A stretch of DNA of 64,000 nt from Vibrio pelagius (GTDB lineage Bacteria > Pseudomonadota > Gammaproteobacteria > Enterobacterales > Vibrionaceae): NCBI RefSeq assembly GCF_024347575.1, contig NZ_AP025503.1, positions 1,860,001 through 1,924,000 on the forward strand, written 5' to 3'. Of this stretch, positions 17,386 through 26,992 are shown one piece after another (positions within the stretch are counted from its first letter, which is position 1; every line of letters starts with the position of its first letter). Both the position numbers and the translations under genes were made by a program. The notes beneath the pieces were generated by a model that did not search any database, had not been told where the DNA came from, and was given only the letters and a program-made list of their open reading frames with translations.

Positions 17386-18900
17386 TTACTGTGCTGCTTC
17401 AGCGATTTTGACCTTCCAAGTATCTGGACCAATTTGGTGAGCGTTAGCGCCTGTTGAATCTACTGCAACCGTTACTGGCATATCTTCCACTTCAAATTCG
17501 TAAATCGCTTCCATGCCTAGGTCTTCAAACGCGACAACGCGAGCTTTCTTGATCGCTTTCGCTACAAGGTAAGCTGCACCGCCTACTGCCATCAGGTAAA
17601 CCGCTTTGTGTTCTTTGATAGACTCAACCGTTGCAGGACCACGTTCTGCTTTACCGATCATACCCATGATGCCTGTTTCGTTTAGCATCATATCAGTGAA
17701 CTTATCCATACGTGTTGAAGTTGTTGGACCCGCTGGACCTACCGCTTCATCGCCTACTGCATCAACTGGACCTACGTAGTAGATAAACTTACCTTTGAAA
17801 TCGACGCCTTCAGGTAGGCCCTCACCGTTCTCTAACATGCCTTGGATACGCTTATGTGCAGCATCACGGCCAGTAAGGATTTTGCCTGATAGAAGAACCG
17901 TTTCACCTGTCTTCCACTCTTGAACGTCTTCTTTAGTGACTTCATCAAGGTTAACACGACGTGTATTCGCGCCCGCTTCCCAAGTGATGTCTGGCCACTC
18001 TTCTAGCTTAGGTGGTGTTAGCTCTGCTGGACCACTACCGTCTAGAGTGAAATGTACGTGACGCGTCGCTGCACAGTTAGGGATTAAACATACAGGCTTA
18101 GACGCCGCATGTGTTGGCGCAGTTTTGATTTTCACGTCAACAACGGTAGTGAGACCACCAAGGCCTTGTGCACCAATACCTAGCTTGTTTACGCGGTTGA
18201 AGATGTCTAGACGAAGCTCTTCTTCTGCGTTCTCAGGGCCTTTTTCGATAAGCTCTTGGATATCGATATGCTCCATTAAAGACTCTTTCGCCAGTACCGC
18301 CGCTTTTTCAGCCGTACCACCGATACCTATACCTAGCATGCCCGGTGGACACCAACCTGCACCCATAGTTGGTAGTGTCTTCTCTACCCATTCTGCAATG
18401 TCATCAGAAGGGTTAAGCATCACCATCTTCGTTTTGTTTTCGCTACCGCCGCCTTTCGCCGCGATTTGGATTTCAACCTTGTCGCCTGGAACCATATTAA
18501 TGTGAACAACCGCTGGTGTGTTGTCTTTGGTATTAATACGCTTACCTGCAGGGTCCATTAAGACAGATGCACGCAGTGGGTTATCTGGGTTGTTGTAAGC
18601 TTGACGAACGCCTTCATCAACCATCTCTTGAACGGTTAGGTCTGTTTCCCATTTCACATCCATACCGATGTTGACGAAGCAGGTTACGATCCCAGTATCT
18701 TGACAGATTGGACGGTGGCCTTCTGCCGACATACGAGAGTTAATCAGAATCTGAGCGATCGCATCTTTTGCTGCTTGGCTCTCTTCTTTCTCATAGGCTT
18801 TTTCTAGGGCTTGGACAAAGTCTAAAGGGTGGTAATAAGAAATGTACTGAAGTGCGTCAGCGACACTGCTGATCACATCTTGCTTACGAATAACCGTCAT
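17386..18900 (-). CDS. fumA: Class I fumarate hydratase
   Basis: 504 residues. It interconverts fumarate and L-malate in the citric acid cycle using an oxygen-labile [4Fe-4S] cluster. The three likely cluster cysteines are in RPICQDTG, GWCPPGMLG and IPNCAATRHV. The N-terminal alpha domain and C-terminal beta domain (GRDAAHKRI, GPAGPTTSTRMDKF) are fused, as in the E. coli FumA/FumB type, although it is ~40 residues shorter than FumA. It is transcribed alone, diverging from pabB. Paralogue assignment (A versus B) is arbitrary. Confidence 0.92.
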   Translation of the reverse strand: MTVIRKQDVISSVADALQYISYYHPLDFVQALEKAYEKEESQAAKDAIAQILINSRMSAEGHRPICQDTGIVTCFVNIGMDVKWETDLTVQEMVDEGVRQAYNNPDNPLRASVLMDPAGKRINTKDNTPAVVHINMVPGDKVEIQIAAKGGGSENKTKMVMLNPSDDIAEWVEKTLPTMGAGWCPPGMLGIGIGGTAEKAAVLAKESLMEHIDIQELIEKGPENAEEELRLDIFNRVNKLGIGAQGLGGLTTVVDVKIKTAPTHAASKPVCLIPNCAATRHVHFTLDGSGPAELTPPKLEEWPDITWEAGANTRRVNLDEVTKEDVQEWKTGETVLLSGKILTGRDAAHKRIQGMLENGEGLPEGVDFKGKFIYYVGPVDAVGDEAVGPAGPTTSTRMDKFTDMMLNETGIMGMIGKAERGPATVESIKEHKAVYLMAVGGAAYLVAKAIKKARVVAFEDLGMEAIYEFEVEDMPVTVAVDSTGANAHQIGPDTWKVKIAEAAQ

Positions 18901-19167
18901 TGCATGCCTCTTTATTGTTCTAGTTCCATGTTGGGCTCATGGCACTATGGGTGTTTAGCTTATTATAATATTGAGCTTAATTTAGTTGCTTTGGCACTCG
19001 CTTATCTGAACCATCAAATAGCCAAGATAGTCGTCAGCTTCGTATTGCACTAAACCCCTTGTTTTGAACTGTGTGAACCAGGAGCCCATTTTAATTTCAA
19101 TTTATGATACTCTTGCTTCCTCTCACACGCCATGCAGTGATCGAACTCTTTGTCACAAATTAAACAA

Positions 19168-20556
19168 ATGAATAACAACGAACTCCAGTCTATCCAAATT
19201 AAGCCGCTCGAATATCAATCAAATTTAGCTAAACAGCTGTTTTCAGGTATAGAAACCCTACCGTGGGCAATGCTATTACGCTCAGCTTCAGAAAGCCATG
19301 TCGATAGTCGTTTTGATATTTTGGTTGCTCAACCAGTCGCCACTTTCGAGACCACTGGTCAAAGAACCACGATCAATGTTAATGAAAATCGTGTACTCCA
19401 AGAAGACCCTATAATTTCAGAAAGCGACCCGTTTGAGTTGCTTCATCAGTATCAACAGGAATTAATCCCAGATCTTAATTTTGAACATGACCTGCCATTC
19501 GTCGGTGGTGCTCTGGGGTATTTCAGCTACGATTTAGGCCGCCGTGTCGAGACCTTACCAGAGCTCGCCGAACACGATATCAAAGCGCCGGATATGGCCG
19601 TTGGACTGTATGATTGGGCAGTTATTGTTGACCATAAACTCAAAGCAGCGTGTGTGGTTGGTTTGAATGTTGAAGCTCGACTGGCATGGCTTCAGGAGCA
19701 CAGTGCGGGATCGCAAGCTCCATTTAGCTTAATCGGTGAATGGCAATCGAATATGAGTCAGGAGAGCTACGTAAGCAAGTTCGATTCTGTTCAAGAGTAC
19801 CTATTGTCCGGTGACTGCTATCAGATTAACTTGGCGCAGCGCTTCAAGGCTCAGTACCAAGGCTCAGAGTGGCAAGCGTATGAAAAGCTTGAGCAATATA
19901 ACAGCGCCCCCTTCTCTGGCTTTATTCGCCTTGAAGATTGCTCTATTTTAAGTGTCTCTCCAGAACGCTTCCTTGAACTTAAAGACAACACAATTGAGAC
20001 CAAGCCAATCAAAGGGACTCGCCCTCGCTCTGAAGAAGCTCAAATCGATGCTGAATATGCCAACGATTTAGCTCATGCAGAAAAGGACCAAGCTGAGAAC
20101 CTCATGATCGTAGACCTACTGCGGAACGACATTGGTCGCGTGGCTAAGCCGGGTACAGTACACGTCCCGAAACTGTTTGATATCGAAAGTTTCCCTGCAG
20201 TTCATCACCTAGTGAGTACCATTCGTGCCGAGCTCGATGAACAATACCATGCAACGGATCTATTGAGAGCTTGTTTTCCAGGAGGCTCGATTACAGGCGC
20301 TCCGAAAGTAAGAGCGATGCAGATTATCGAAGAACTTGAACCGCACAGGCGCTCTGCTTATTGCGGCAGTATCGGTTACATTAGCCGTCATGGTCGTATG
20401 GATACCAGCATCACCATTCGTACTCTAGTTGCAGAAGATCAGGTGTTATACGCTTGGGCGGGTGGTGGCGTTGTTGCAGACAGTGACTGTCAATCAGAAT
20501 ATCAAGAGACGCTAGATAAGCTGAGTAGAATCCTGCCAGTGCTTGCTAAGGACTAG
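19168..20556 (+). CDS. pabB: Aminodeoxychorismate synthase component I
   Basis: 462 residues from the ATG at 19168. An in-frame TTG at 19150 is open but no ribosome site favours it. Chorismate-binding-enzyme motifs are present: KPIKGTRPRSEEAQ (the PIKGT lysine distinguishes PabB from TrpE and isochorismate synthases), DLLRNDIGRVAKPGTV, FPGGSITGAPKVRAMQIIEELE. With PabA it turns chorismate and glutamine into 4-amino-4-deoxychorismate for folate synthesis. In E. coli the next gene is nudL. Here a kinase/H-NOX pair on the other strand lies between them. Confidence 0.94.
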   Translation: MNNNELQSIQIKPLEYQSNLAKQLFSGIETLPWAMLLRSASESHVDSRFDILVAQPVATFETTGQRTTINVNENRVLQEDPIISESDPFELLHQYQQELIPDLNFEHDLPFVGGALGYFSYDLGRRVETLPELAEHDIKAPDMAVGLYDWAVIVDHKLKAACVVGLNVEARLAWLQEHSAGSQAPFSLIGEWQSNMSQESYVSKFDSVQEYLLSGDCYQINLAQRFKAQYQGSEWQAYEKLEQYNSAPFSGFIRLEDCSILSVSPERFLELKDNTIETKPIKGTRPRSEEAQIDAEYANDLAHAEKDQAENLMIVDLLRNDIGRVAKPGTVHVPKLFDIESFPAVHHLVSTIRAELDEQYHATDLLRACFPGGSITGAPKVRAMQIIEELEPHRRSAYCGSIGYISRHGRMDTSITIRTLVAEDQVLYAWAGGGVVADSDCQSEYQETLDKLSRILPVLAKD

Positions 20557-20575
20557 CCGAAACCCCAGCGGAATG

Positions 20576-20629
20576 CTCTGTATGTACTTGATGCTCTATA
20601 TGTAATAGATGTTCTATATGTACTAACAA
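20576..20629 (+). repeat. Three imperfect 18-bp tandem repeats
   Basis: The units start CTCTGTATGTACTTGATG, CTCTATATGTAATAGATG and TTCTATATGTACTAACAA, directly after the pabB stop. They are a short noncoding tandem array of unknown role. Confidence 0.6.
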
Positions 20630-20633
20630 CATA

Positions 20634-20664
20634 AAAAATCAGAAGCTCGAGCTTCTGGTTTTTA
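20634..20664. terminator. Bidirectional terminator between pabB and the hybrid kinase
   Basis: 9-bp perfect stem CAGAAGCTC/GAGCTTCTG flanked by A and T runs, between converging genes. Confidence 0.8.
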
Positions 20665-20720
20665 TGTAAGTCACGCTAGCAAAGTGTGCAAGCTACTATT
20701 TGGGCACACTTTTGCCATAA

Positions 20721-22436
20721 CTATTGAGTAACAGAACTCATTCCCCACTTTTTAAGCATCTCTTTCAGATCGCTAGCTGTATAAGGCTTACTAAGGATGT
20801 CGTCCATCCCGCATTCGATGCAACGCTCACGTTCCTCTAAAGTTGTTCCCGCGGTCAAAGCCACAATCGATTTGGTGTAGCCTTGTTCGCGAAGCTTCTC
20901 GGTAGCCTCAAAACCATCCATTATTGGCATCCGGCAATCCATGAATACCACGTCGTACTCATTAACACTGGCTAACTCAAAGCCTTCTACACCGTTGTTC
21001 GCAATTGCCGGCTCTATCTCATGCTTACGCAGCATCTGTTGAATAATAATTTGATTCATCTTGATGTCATCGACCACCAGCACTTTCAATAGTGATAAAC
21101 CCGTATCGGAAACGATATTCTCTTTGACCTTCTCTTCGTAATGAGAGGTGTCCACTACGATAAGAGGGAGCGCGATGGTAAAGGTTGTCCCTACCCCTTG
21201 CTCACTTTTTACAGAGATGTGACCGTTCATGAGGCTAACTAACTTGCGACATATGGCTAAACCTAAGCCAGTGCCTTCATAATTTCGACTGCTGGATCGG
21301 TCAGCTTGTGTGAATGGATCAAACAAGGTAGTCATAGCGCTTTCGGCAATACCTACCCCAGAGTCTTCCACTGCAAAAACGAATTGGCCGTCTTTCCAAT
21401 TTACGTTGACTCGAACATAACCTTCTTCCGTAAACTTAATAGCGTTACCAATTAAGTTCACAAAAAGCTGAGTAATTCGCTCCAAATCGCCATTAAAGTA
21501 AGATGGAACCTGTTTACCTATTGAAATAGTAAAGTCTATCTGCTTTTCCGTCGCTCGGTTGACGAAAATACTTTCGATGGTGTTTTTCAGATCACGCAGC
21601 GCAAATGTTTTCGGGATAAGCTCCAGCATACCTGCATTGATTTTGCTGTAGTCGAGCAGGTCATTGATGATGGTTCTGAGAAATTCACCGGATTGACTGA
21701 GGTTGTTGACAATTTCACGTTGCGGTTCGGTCAGCTCTGTGTCGCTAATCAGTTCTGCGCTACCTAACAATCCATTGAGCGGTGTTCTAAGCTCGTGGTT
21801 AATCATTGCAACAAAATCACGTGTTGAGCGTTCGGACTCCTCAGCGCGTCGTCTTGACTCTATATTTCGATTAATGGCGAGTTGATGAGTGATAGCACTG
21901 CAAATGAGATCCGTCACCAACATCAGCTGACTCTGAATAAAGTCGCTATCTTGATCGACAAGGTTTACCTTTACTAGCAGCGAACCAATAATAACCTTCT
22001 CTACCTCTAACGGAATCAACAACACATCGCCTTGCCAAGTCAGCTCTTGTGTATCCAAATCGATCCCACCAAGTATTGCATCTCCATAATCATTGGTTTT
22101 GAGTTCAGGGAGCAGTTTGGGAGGCAGCACTAAACGGCTAGCTTCAATTAGGTAACTATTGGTGATATTGGTGGTTAACTCTTGGAGCATAACGTCGTCA
22201 AGATCGTTGCGCAAAAACGCGCGACCAAAGTTGATCAGCAAGTTATCTATTTGCTCTTGGAATTCAATCCGACGTAAGTTGGCGTTGGATCGCTTCTCTA
22301 ACTGACGGAGCGCTAGCTCGAGCTGCTGGTTTGCCTCGAAGAGTTCTAGGCTTTTCTGCTCTAGTAACCTCTCCGCTTCCTTTCTCGCAGCAATCTGTCG
22401 TTTAAGCTTTCGCTCAATGGCCGACTCTGAACTCAT
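20721..22436 (-). CDS. hqsK: Cytoplasmic hybrid histidine kinase, H-NOX partner (HqsK-like)
   Basis: 571 residues with no membrane segment. Residues 1-60 form a coiled coil, ~60-185 a GAF-like region, and ~190-205 a linker helix. The HisKA domain has phospho-acceptor His214 (INHELRTPL). The HATPase has N box NLIGNAIKFTEEG and G boxes DSGVGI and GTGLGL. The C-terminal receiver has phospho-acceptor Asp500 (VFMDCRMP). The start lies 4 bases after the stop of the H-NOX gene, so the two are co-transcribed. In Vibrio harveyi the equivalent kinase feeds into quorum-sensing phosphorelay through LuxU and is tuned by NO-bound H-NOX. The same is inferred here. Confidence 0.88.
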   Translation of the reverse strand: MSSESAIERKLKRQIAARKEAERLLEQKSLELFEANQQLELALRQLEKRSNANLRRIEFQEQIDNLLINFGRAFLRNDLDDVMLQELTTNITNSYLIEASRLVLPPKLLPELKTNDYGDAILGGIDLDTQELTWQGDVLLIPLEVEKVIIGSLLVKVNLVDQDSDFIQSQLMLVTDLICSAITHQLAINRNIESRRRAEESERSTRDFVAMINHELRTPLNGLLGSAELISDTELTEPQREIVNNLSQSGEFLRTIINDLLDYSKINAGMLELIPKTFALRDLKNTIESIFVNRATEKQIDFTISIGKQVPSYFNGDLERITQLFVNLIGNAIKFTEEGYVRVNVNWKDGQFVFAVEDSGVGIAESAMTTLFDPFTQADRSSSRNYEGTGLGLAICRKLVSLMNGHISVKSEQGVGTTFTIALPLIVVDTSHYEEKVKENIVSDTGLSLLKVLVVDDIKMNQIIIQQMLRKHEIEPAIANNGVEGFELASVNEYDVVFMDCRMPIMDGFEATEKLREQGYTKSIVALTAGTTLEERERCIECGMDDILSKPYTASDLKEMLKKWGMSSVTQ

Positions 22437-22440
22437 ACTG

Positions 22441-22980
22441 CTATTCTACTCTCAGGTTAAAACGTACAACGCTTTGGTCTTCATTCTGAGGGATCATCTC
22501 AATCGCGATAGATTCGTTATGATACTCTGCACACCCCTCTATCAAACCTAAGCATACGTGAGACATGCAGCGCGCGCTTTTATAATCAAACACCAGCTGC
22601 GCTTCGTCCGTAGTCAAAAATGTAAACTGAGGAGGCTCTGCATCTGGGTAGAGTTTCTTCACTTCGACGTGGATGTAGCGTTCAACATGCTGAATAAACT
22701 GAAAAGTGGTATTGCTGTGCGCAAGACTGGCTTTGTCAGGCAGTGAATCGAGTAGGTTTTTAAATACTGATTGACCAAATACTCGCTGCAGACTAGCGGC
22801 ATCAATATCGGTCTTTTTACTAAGGTTGATGATGAGTTTCACTAAATCTTTGTGGTCATAGCTGCCGACTGAGGTGTAGATACCCTCGTCGTCAGACATT
22901 TCAAGTACCTCTTCAAGGAGGTCCAGACCAAACTTATCTTCAACAAGCTCTAAGAATTCGGTAAATATGATTCCTTTCAT
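22441..22980 (-). CDS. hnoX: H-NOX heme nitric-oxide sensor
   Basis: 179 residues, the size of a stand-alone H-NOX. The proximal heme ligand is His104 (RYIHVEV), Pro116 sits in the conserved AEPP turn, and the Y-x-S-x-R heme-propionate motif is Y133-K-S-A-R137. No distal-pocket Tyr is found at position 140, as in NO-selective proteins of facultative anaerobes. H-NOX binds NO and inhibits the autokinase activity of its partner kinase. The kinase gene follows immediately in the same operon. Confidence 0.93.
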   Translation of the reverse strand: MKGIIFTEFLELVEDKFGLDLLEEVLEMSDDEGIYTSVGSYDHKDLVKLIINLSKKTDIDAASLQRVFGQSVFKNLLDSLPDKASLAHSNTTFQFIQHVERYIHVEVKKLYPDAEPPQFTFLTTDEAQLVFDYKSARCMSHVCLGLIEGCAEYHNESIAIEMIPQNEDQSVVRFNLRVE

Positions 22981-23238
22981 TGCATACCTTCATTTTTTGT
23001 TTTTAGAATTCCGACATCAAAGTAGAGTTCTAGATGTCCGGTTTGCATAGCAGTGTCTTTGCTAAGTACTTAACAGCCCAGTGAAAACTCAAAAGTTGGG
23101 CGATCTTTTTTATCAATATAGCAAATATGCAACACTTCGCACCTCTTCTTCTTTAAAACTGTCGAGTTTTACCGATTGGTGTTGAGCTAGAAGTTATGTC
23201 TATACTTATTAGCATAATAATCAGTACATTGGCTCGAT

Positions 23239-23838
23239 ATGAATAAACAAAACTTTTTGCAACAGTTCCAACTCAACCCAATTGTCGGCTACCACCCCGA
23301 ATCCATAGAGCGTGTGGCACAGTTTCGTGACGAAGATCTACGCCAAGCCGCTGTGGTTGTCGGATTAGTAGAACGCAATAATGAACTTAACGTAATTTTT
23401 ACTAAACGCGCTGCGCATTTGAAACATCACCCCGGCCAAGTGAGCTTTCCTGGTGGAAAATATGAACAAAGTGACCCTTCGTTGCAACACACTGCACTCA
23501 GAGAGCTTCAAGAAGAGATTGGAGTTGTTAAAGAACAGGTCAAAGTAATAGGTCAGCTTCCCGCTCTGAATACCATCAGTAAATTTTCAGTGACACCAGT
23601 CGTCGCACTGATTGACCCTGACTACACACCCAAAATCGATCCCAACGAGGTAGATTCGATTTTCGAAGTTCCTGCCGAATATGTGTTCGACCAAGCCAAC
23701 TTACACAGTCATTTAGTGGATTTTAAAAAGATCAAGCATCGAGTGTTTGCGATGCCGTTTAAAGACCAGCTGATCTGGGGTGTAACAGCACAAATTGTAC
23801 AATCTATGCAGCGACACGTAGTGAAACAAATTACATAA
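23239..23838 (+). CDS. nudL: CoA pyrophosphatase, Nudix family
   Basis: 199 residues. The Nudix box G-x5-E-x7-REUxEExGU is seen in FPGGKYEQSDPSLQHTALRE followed by LQEEIGV, and the upstream HLKHHPGQVSF is the UPF0035 signature of CoA pyrophosphatases. It cleaves CoA to 4'-phosphopantetheine and 3',5'-ADP, or scavenges oxidised CoA. The E. coli order is pabB-nudL-sdaA. Here nudL leads to sdaC-sdaA, keeping that synteny. No strong Shine-Dalgarno is seen. Confidence 0.92.
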   Translation: MNKQNFLQQFQLNPIVGYHPESIERVAQFRDEDLRQAAVVVGLVERNNELNVIFTKRAAHLKHHPGQVSFPGGKYEQSDPSLQHTALRELQEEIGVVKEQVKVIGQLPALNTISKFSVTPVVALIDPDYTPKIDPNEVDSIFEVPAEYVFDQANLHSHLVDFKKIKHRVFAMPFKDQLIWGVTAQIVQSMQRHVVKQIT

Positions 23839-24148
23839 AATGGAGGGTTCAGTTATTTTTTATTAACAAACGCTCAAAATTACATGGAACAGATTTATTA
23901 ATACTTATTTTACGCAAACGGTTACTTTGTATAATTATAGAACAGCCCACCCTCCACATAAGAAAAACTAATACCAAACATAAACAAAAATCATCTGTAG
24001 CACGCCAAATTCGTGATCATAAAATCGTTTTTCGCCTATCATATAACAAGCCGTTTCATTACATGATTTAGATCTATTTTTTGCCGAAGAAAATTCTGCA
24101 AAATTAGCCCCAACTTATTTCCTGTTCCCAAAAAATGAGTAATTTAAC
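23839..24148. other. Intergenic region upstream of sdaC
   Basis: 310 AT-rich bases without a gene. A possible -10 element TATAAT lies at 23930-23935, but no well-spaced -35 is clear. No hairpin or operator is recognised. Confidence 0.4.
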
Positions 24149-25402
24149 ATGAATACAACAATTTCTTCGGCAAATGCCGTAAAGAATTCGAGCAAGTTTA
24201 CTTATAAAGATTTTACTTGGTGTCTTTCGCTGTTCGGTACTGCAGTTGGTGCTGGTGTACTATTCCTTCCAATCAAAGCTGGTGCGGGTGGTTTTTGGCC
24301 ATTAGTTATCCTAGCTCTAATCGCAGCACCAATGACTTGGTTTGCACACAAATCTCTAGCACGTTTTGTACTGTCTGCAAAAAATCCTGAAGCAGATATC
24401 ACTGATACAGTAGAAGAACACTTTGGTAAGACTGGCGCGAACCTTATTACTTTCGCTTACTTTTTCGCTATCTACCCAATCGTTCTAATTTACGGTGTTG
24501 GTATCACAAACACTGTGGACTCTTTCCTTGTAAACCAAATGGGTATGGAATCTATTCCACGTCCTCTTCTTTCTGGTGCACTTATCCTAGCTATGACTGC
24601 TGGTGTTGTATTCGGTAAAGAACTCATGCTGAAAGCAACTTCAGCGATGGTTTACCCACTAGTATTCATCCTACTAGCACTGTCTTTCTACTTAGTTCCT
24701 GACTGGAACACATCTATGATGGACGTAAATCCAGAATGGTCTGCAATGCCTTCTATCATCTGGCTTGCAATTCCAATCATTGTGTTCTCTTTCAACCACA
24801 GCCCAATCATTTCTCAGTTCTCTAAAGAGCAACGTCGTGTACACGGTGAAAACGCAGTTAAGAAAACTGACGCTATCACCGGTGGCGCAGCAATGATGCT
24901 GATGGGTTTTGTCATGTTCTTCGTATTCTCTGTTGTACTTTCTCTATCTCCAGAGCAACTAGCAACAGCGCAAGCGCAAAACATCTCTGTACTTTCTTAC
25001 CTAGCTAACGTTCACGAGTCTCCACTTATCTCTTACATGGGTCCTCTAGTGGCGTTTGCAGCAATCACTTCTAGCTACTTCGGTCACTTCCTAGGTGCAC
25101 ACGAAGGTCTTGTAGGTCTAATCAAATCTCGCTCTAACACTCAAGTAAGCAAGATTGAAAAAATCTCTCTAGCGTTCATCGTTGTAACGACTTGGATTGT
25201 TGCTGTGGTTAACCCAAGCATCCTAGGTATGATTGAAACAATGGGTGCGCCAATGATTGCAGCTATCCTGTTCCTAATGCCTGTATTTGCGATGAACAAA
25301 GTTCCAGCAATGGCGAAGTACAAAACTTCAGCACCTGTACAAATCTTTACAGCTTTATGTGGTCTAGCGGCTATTAGTTCTGTAATCTACGGCGCTCTTT
25401 AA
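24149..25402 (+). CDS. sdaC: Serine transporter, HAAAP family
   Basis: 417 residues with about 11 membrane segments, starting with TM1 LFGTAVGAGVLFLPI. The AVGAGVLFLPIKAGAGGFWP and FSFNHSPIISQF motifs are typical of the SdaC/TdcC branch, which imports L-serine with protons. The next gene, sdaA, encodes the enzyme that deaminates serine, so the pair forms an uptake-and-use module. A hairpin lies between them. Confidence 0.93.
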   Translation: MNTTISSANAVKNSSKFTYKDFTWCLSLFGTAVGAGVLFLPIKAGAGGFWPLVILALIAAPMTWFAHKSLARFVLSAKNPEADITDTVEEHFGKTGANLITFAYFFAIYPIVLIYGVGITNTVDSFLVNQMGMESIPRPLLSGALILAMTAGVVFGKELMLKATSAMVYPLVFILLALSFYLVPDWNTSMMDVNPEWSAMPSIIWLAIPIIVFSFNHSPIISQFSKEQRRVHGENAVKKTDAITGGAAMMLMGFVMFFVFSVVLSLSPEQLATAQAQNISVLSYLANVHESPLISYMGPLVAFAAITSSYFGHFLGAHEGLVGLIKSRSNTQVSKIEKISLAFIVVTTWIVAVVNPSILGMIETMGAPMIAAILFLMPVFAMNKVPAMAKYKTSAPVQIFTALCGLAAISSVIYGAL

Positions 25403-25490
25403 TCTCAGCATCGTTACACTAAAGCACATGAGTGAAACAATACTCATTAAGCAAGCTGTGCATTAAAACCAAAATATAATGATAATAAAT

Positions 25491-25524
25491 GAACCTCCCT
25501 ACTCCCCTTGGGAGGTTCTCTTTT
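25491..25524 (+). terminator. Hairpin between sdaC and sdaA
   Basis: GAACCTCCC and GGGAGGTTC (25491-25499/25511-25519) form a perfect 9-bp stem followed by TCTCTTTTG. It resembles a rho-independent terminator just upstream of the sdaA ribosome site, so sdaA may be partly uncoupled from sdaC. Confidence 0.7.
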
Positions 25525-25536
25525 GAGGTAATCACT

Positions 25537-26898
25537 ATGATTAGTGTTTTTGATATCTATAAAATCGGTGTTGGTCCATCGAGCTCACACACAGTTGGAC
25601 CAATGAAAGCGGGCAAAGAGTTTATTGATGACCTACGCTCAATGGGAAAATTGCGCGACATCACTAAAATCACCGTTGACGTATATGGTTCACTATCACT
25701 GACAGGGAAAGGTCACCACACAGATATCGCTATCATCATGGGTCTTGCTGGCAATACCCCTGAGAAAGTAGACATCGATTCTATTCCGGGCTTTATTGCT
25801 CGCGTAGAAGAAACTGAGCGCCTTCCTGTTGGCATGCACTGTCACACAGTATCGTTCCCGAAAGATGGTGGTATGAACTTCCATACTACTAACCTTGAGC
25901 TACATGAAAACGGCATGAGCATCCACGCGTGGATCGATGACGAAAAAGCGTACTCAAAAACTTATTATTCTATTGGTGGTGGCTTCATCGTTGACGAAGA
26001 GAACTTCGGCAAGGAAGAAGAGAACCCAATTAAAGCGCCTTACGAATTCACAACGGCTGAAGAGCTAGTGAACCAGTGTAAAGAGAGCGGTCTATCTATC
26101 AGCACCCTTGTGATGAAGAACCAGGCTGCCCTTCACTCTGATGAAGAGTCTCGTACTTACTTTGCGAATATCTGGAAAACGATGCGCGAATGTATGGATC
26201 GCGGTATGAATACAGAAGGCATTCTCCCTGGTCCACTACGTGTGCCTCGTCGTGCAGCTGCGCTTCGCCAACAACTGATGACTTCAGAAAAAACAACGAA
26301 CGATCCAATGTCAGTCGTTGACTGGGTAAACATGTTCGCTTTCGCTGTAAACGAAGAGAACGCAGCTGGTGGTCGTGTTGTTACAGCACCAACAAACGGC
26401 GCATGTGGCATCATCCCTGCAGTTCTGGCTTACTACGATAAGTTCATCCAAACTGTGACTGAGAAAGACTACATCCGTTACTTCGCGGCTTCTGGCGCTA
26501 TCGGTGGTCTCTACAAGCGTAACGCGTCTATCTCTGGTGCAGAGGTTGGCTGTCAGGGCGAAGTTGGTGTGGCATGTTCGATGGCGGCAGCTGGTCTTGC
26601 TGAGCTTATGGGTGGTAGCCCAGAGCAAGTATGTATGGCTGCAGAGATCGCAATGGAGCACAACCTAGGTCTAACATGTGACCCAGTTGCTGGCCAAGTA
26701 CAAGTACCATGTATCGAGCGCAACGGTATTGCTGCAGTGAAAGCGATCAACTCGACTCGTATGGCACTGCGTCGTTCTTCTGCTCCTACTGTATCTCTAG
26801 ATAAAGTTATCGAAACAATGCTAGAAACGGGTAAAGACATGAACGCGAAATACCGTGAGACTTCTCAAGGTGGTCTAGCAATCAAAGTGGTCTGCTAA
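25537..26898 (+). CDS. sdaA: L-serine ammonia-lyase (deaminase)
   Basis: 453 residues from the ATG at 25537, which has GAGGT upstream. The longer frame to 25489 would run through the hairpin and is rejected. The start MISVFDIYKIGVGPSSSHTVGP is the family N-terminus. Likely [4Fe-4S] ligands are in GVACSMAAAG, GLTCDPVAG and VPCIERNG. The reaction converts L-serine to pyruvate and ammonia. Transport by the adjacent SdaC supports this. Confidence 0.96.
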   Translation: MISVFDIYKIGVGPSSSHTVGPMKAGKEFIDDLRSMGKLRDITKITVDVYGSLSLTGKGHHTDIAIIMGLAGNTPEKVDIDSIPGFIARVEETERLPVGMHCHTVSFPKDGGMNFHTTNLELHENGMSIHAWIDDEKAYSKTYYSIGGGFIVDEENFGKEEENPIKAPYEFTTAEELVNQCKESGLSISTLVMKNQAALHSDEESRTYFANIWKTMRECMDRGMNTEGILPGPLRVPRRAAALRQQLMTSEKTTNDPMSVVDWVNMFAFAVNEENAAGGRVVTAPTNGACGIIPAVLAYYDKFIQTVTEKDYIRYFAASGAIGGLYKRNASISGAEVGCQGEVGVACSMAAAGLAELMGGSPEQVCMAAEIAMEHNLGLTCDPVAGQVQVPCIERNGIAAVKAINSTRMALRRSSAPTVSLDKVIETMLETGKDMNAKYRETSQGGLAIKVVC

Positions 26899-26928
26899 TT
26901 AGCACTTGCACTTAATTTGCTTATAAAG

Positions 26929-26957
26929 AAAAGGAACGCCGAGGCGTTCCTTTTTTG
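26929..26957 (+). terminator. Terminator of sdaA
   Basis: AAGGAACGCC/GGCGTTCCTT stem with T run, between the converging sdaA and permease genes. Confidence 0.85.
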
Positions 26958-26992
26958 TATCTACTATGTTAACGCTTATGGCTAGCGTCGAA

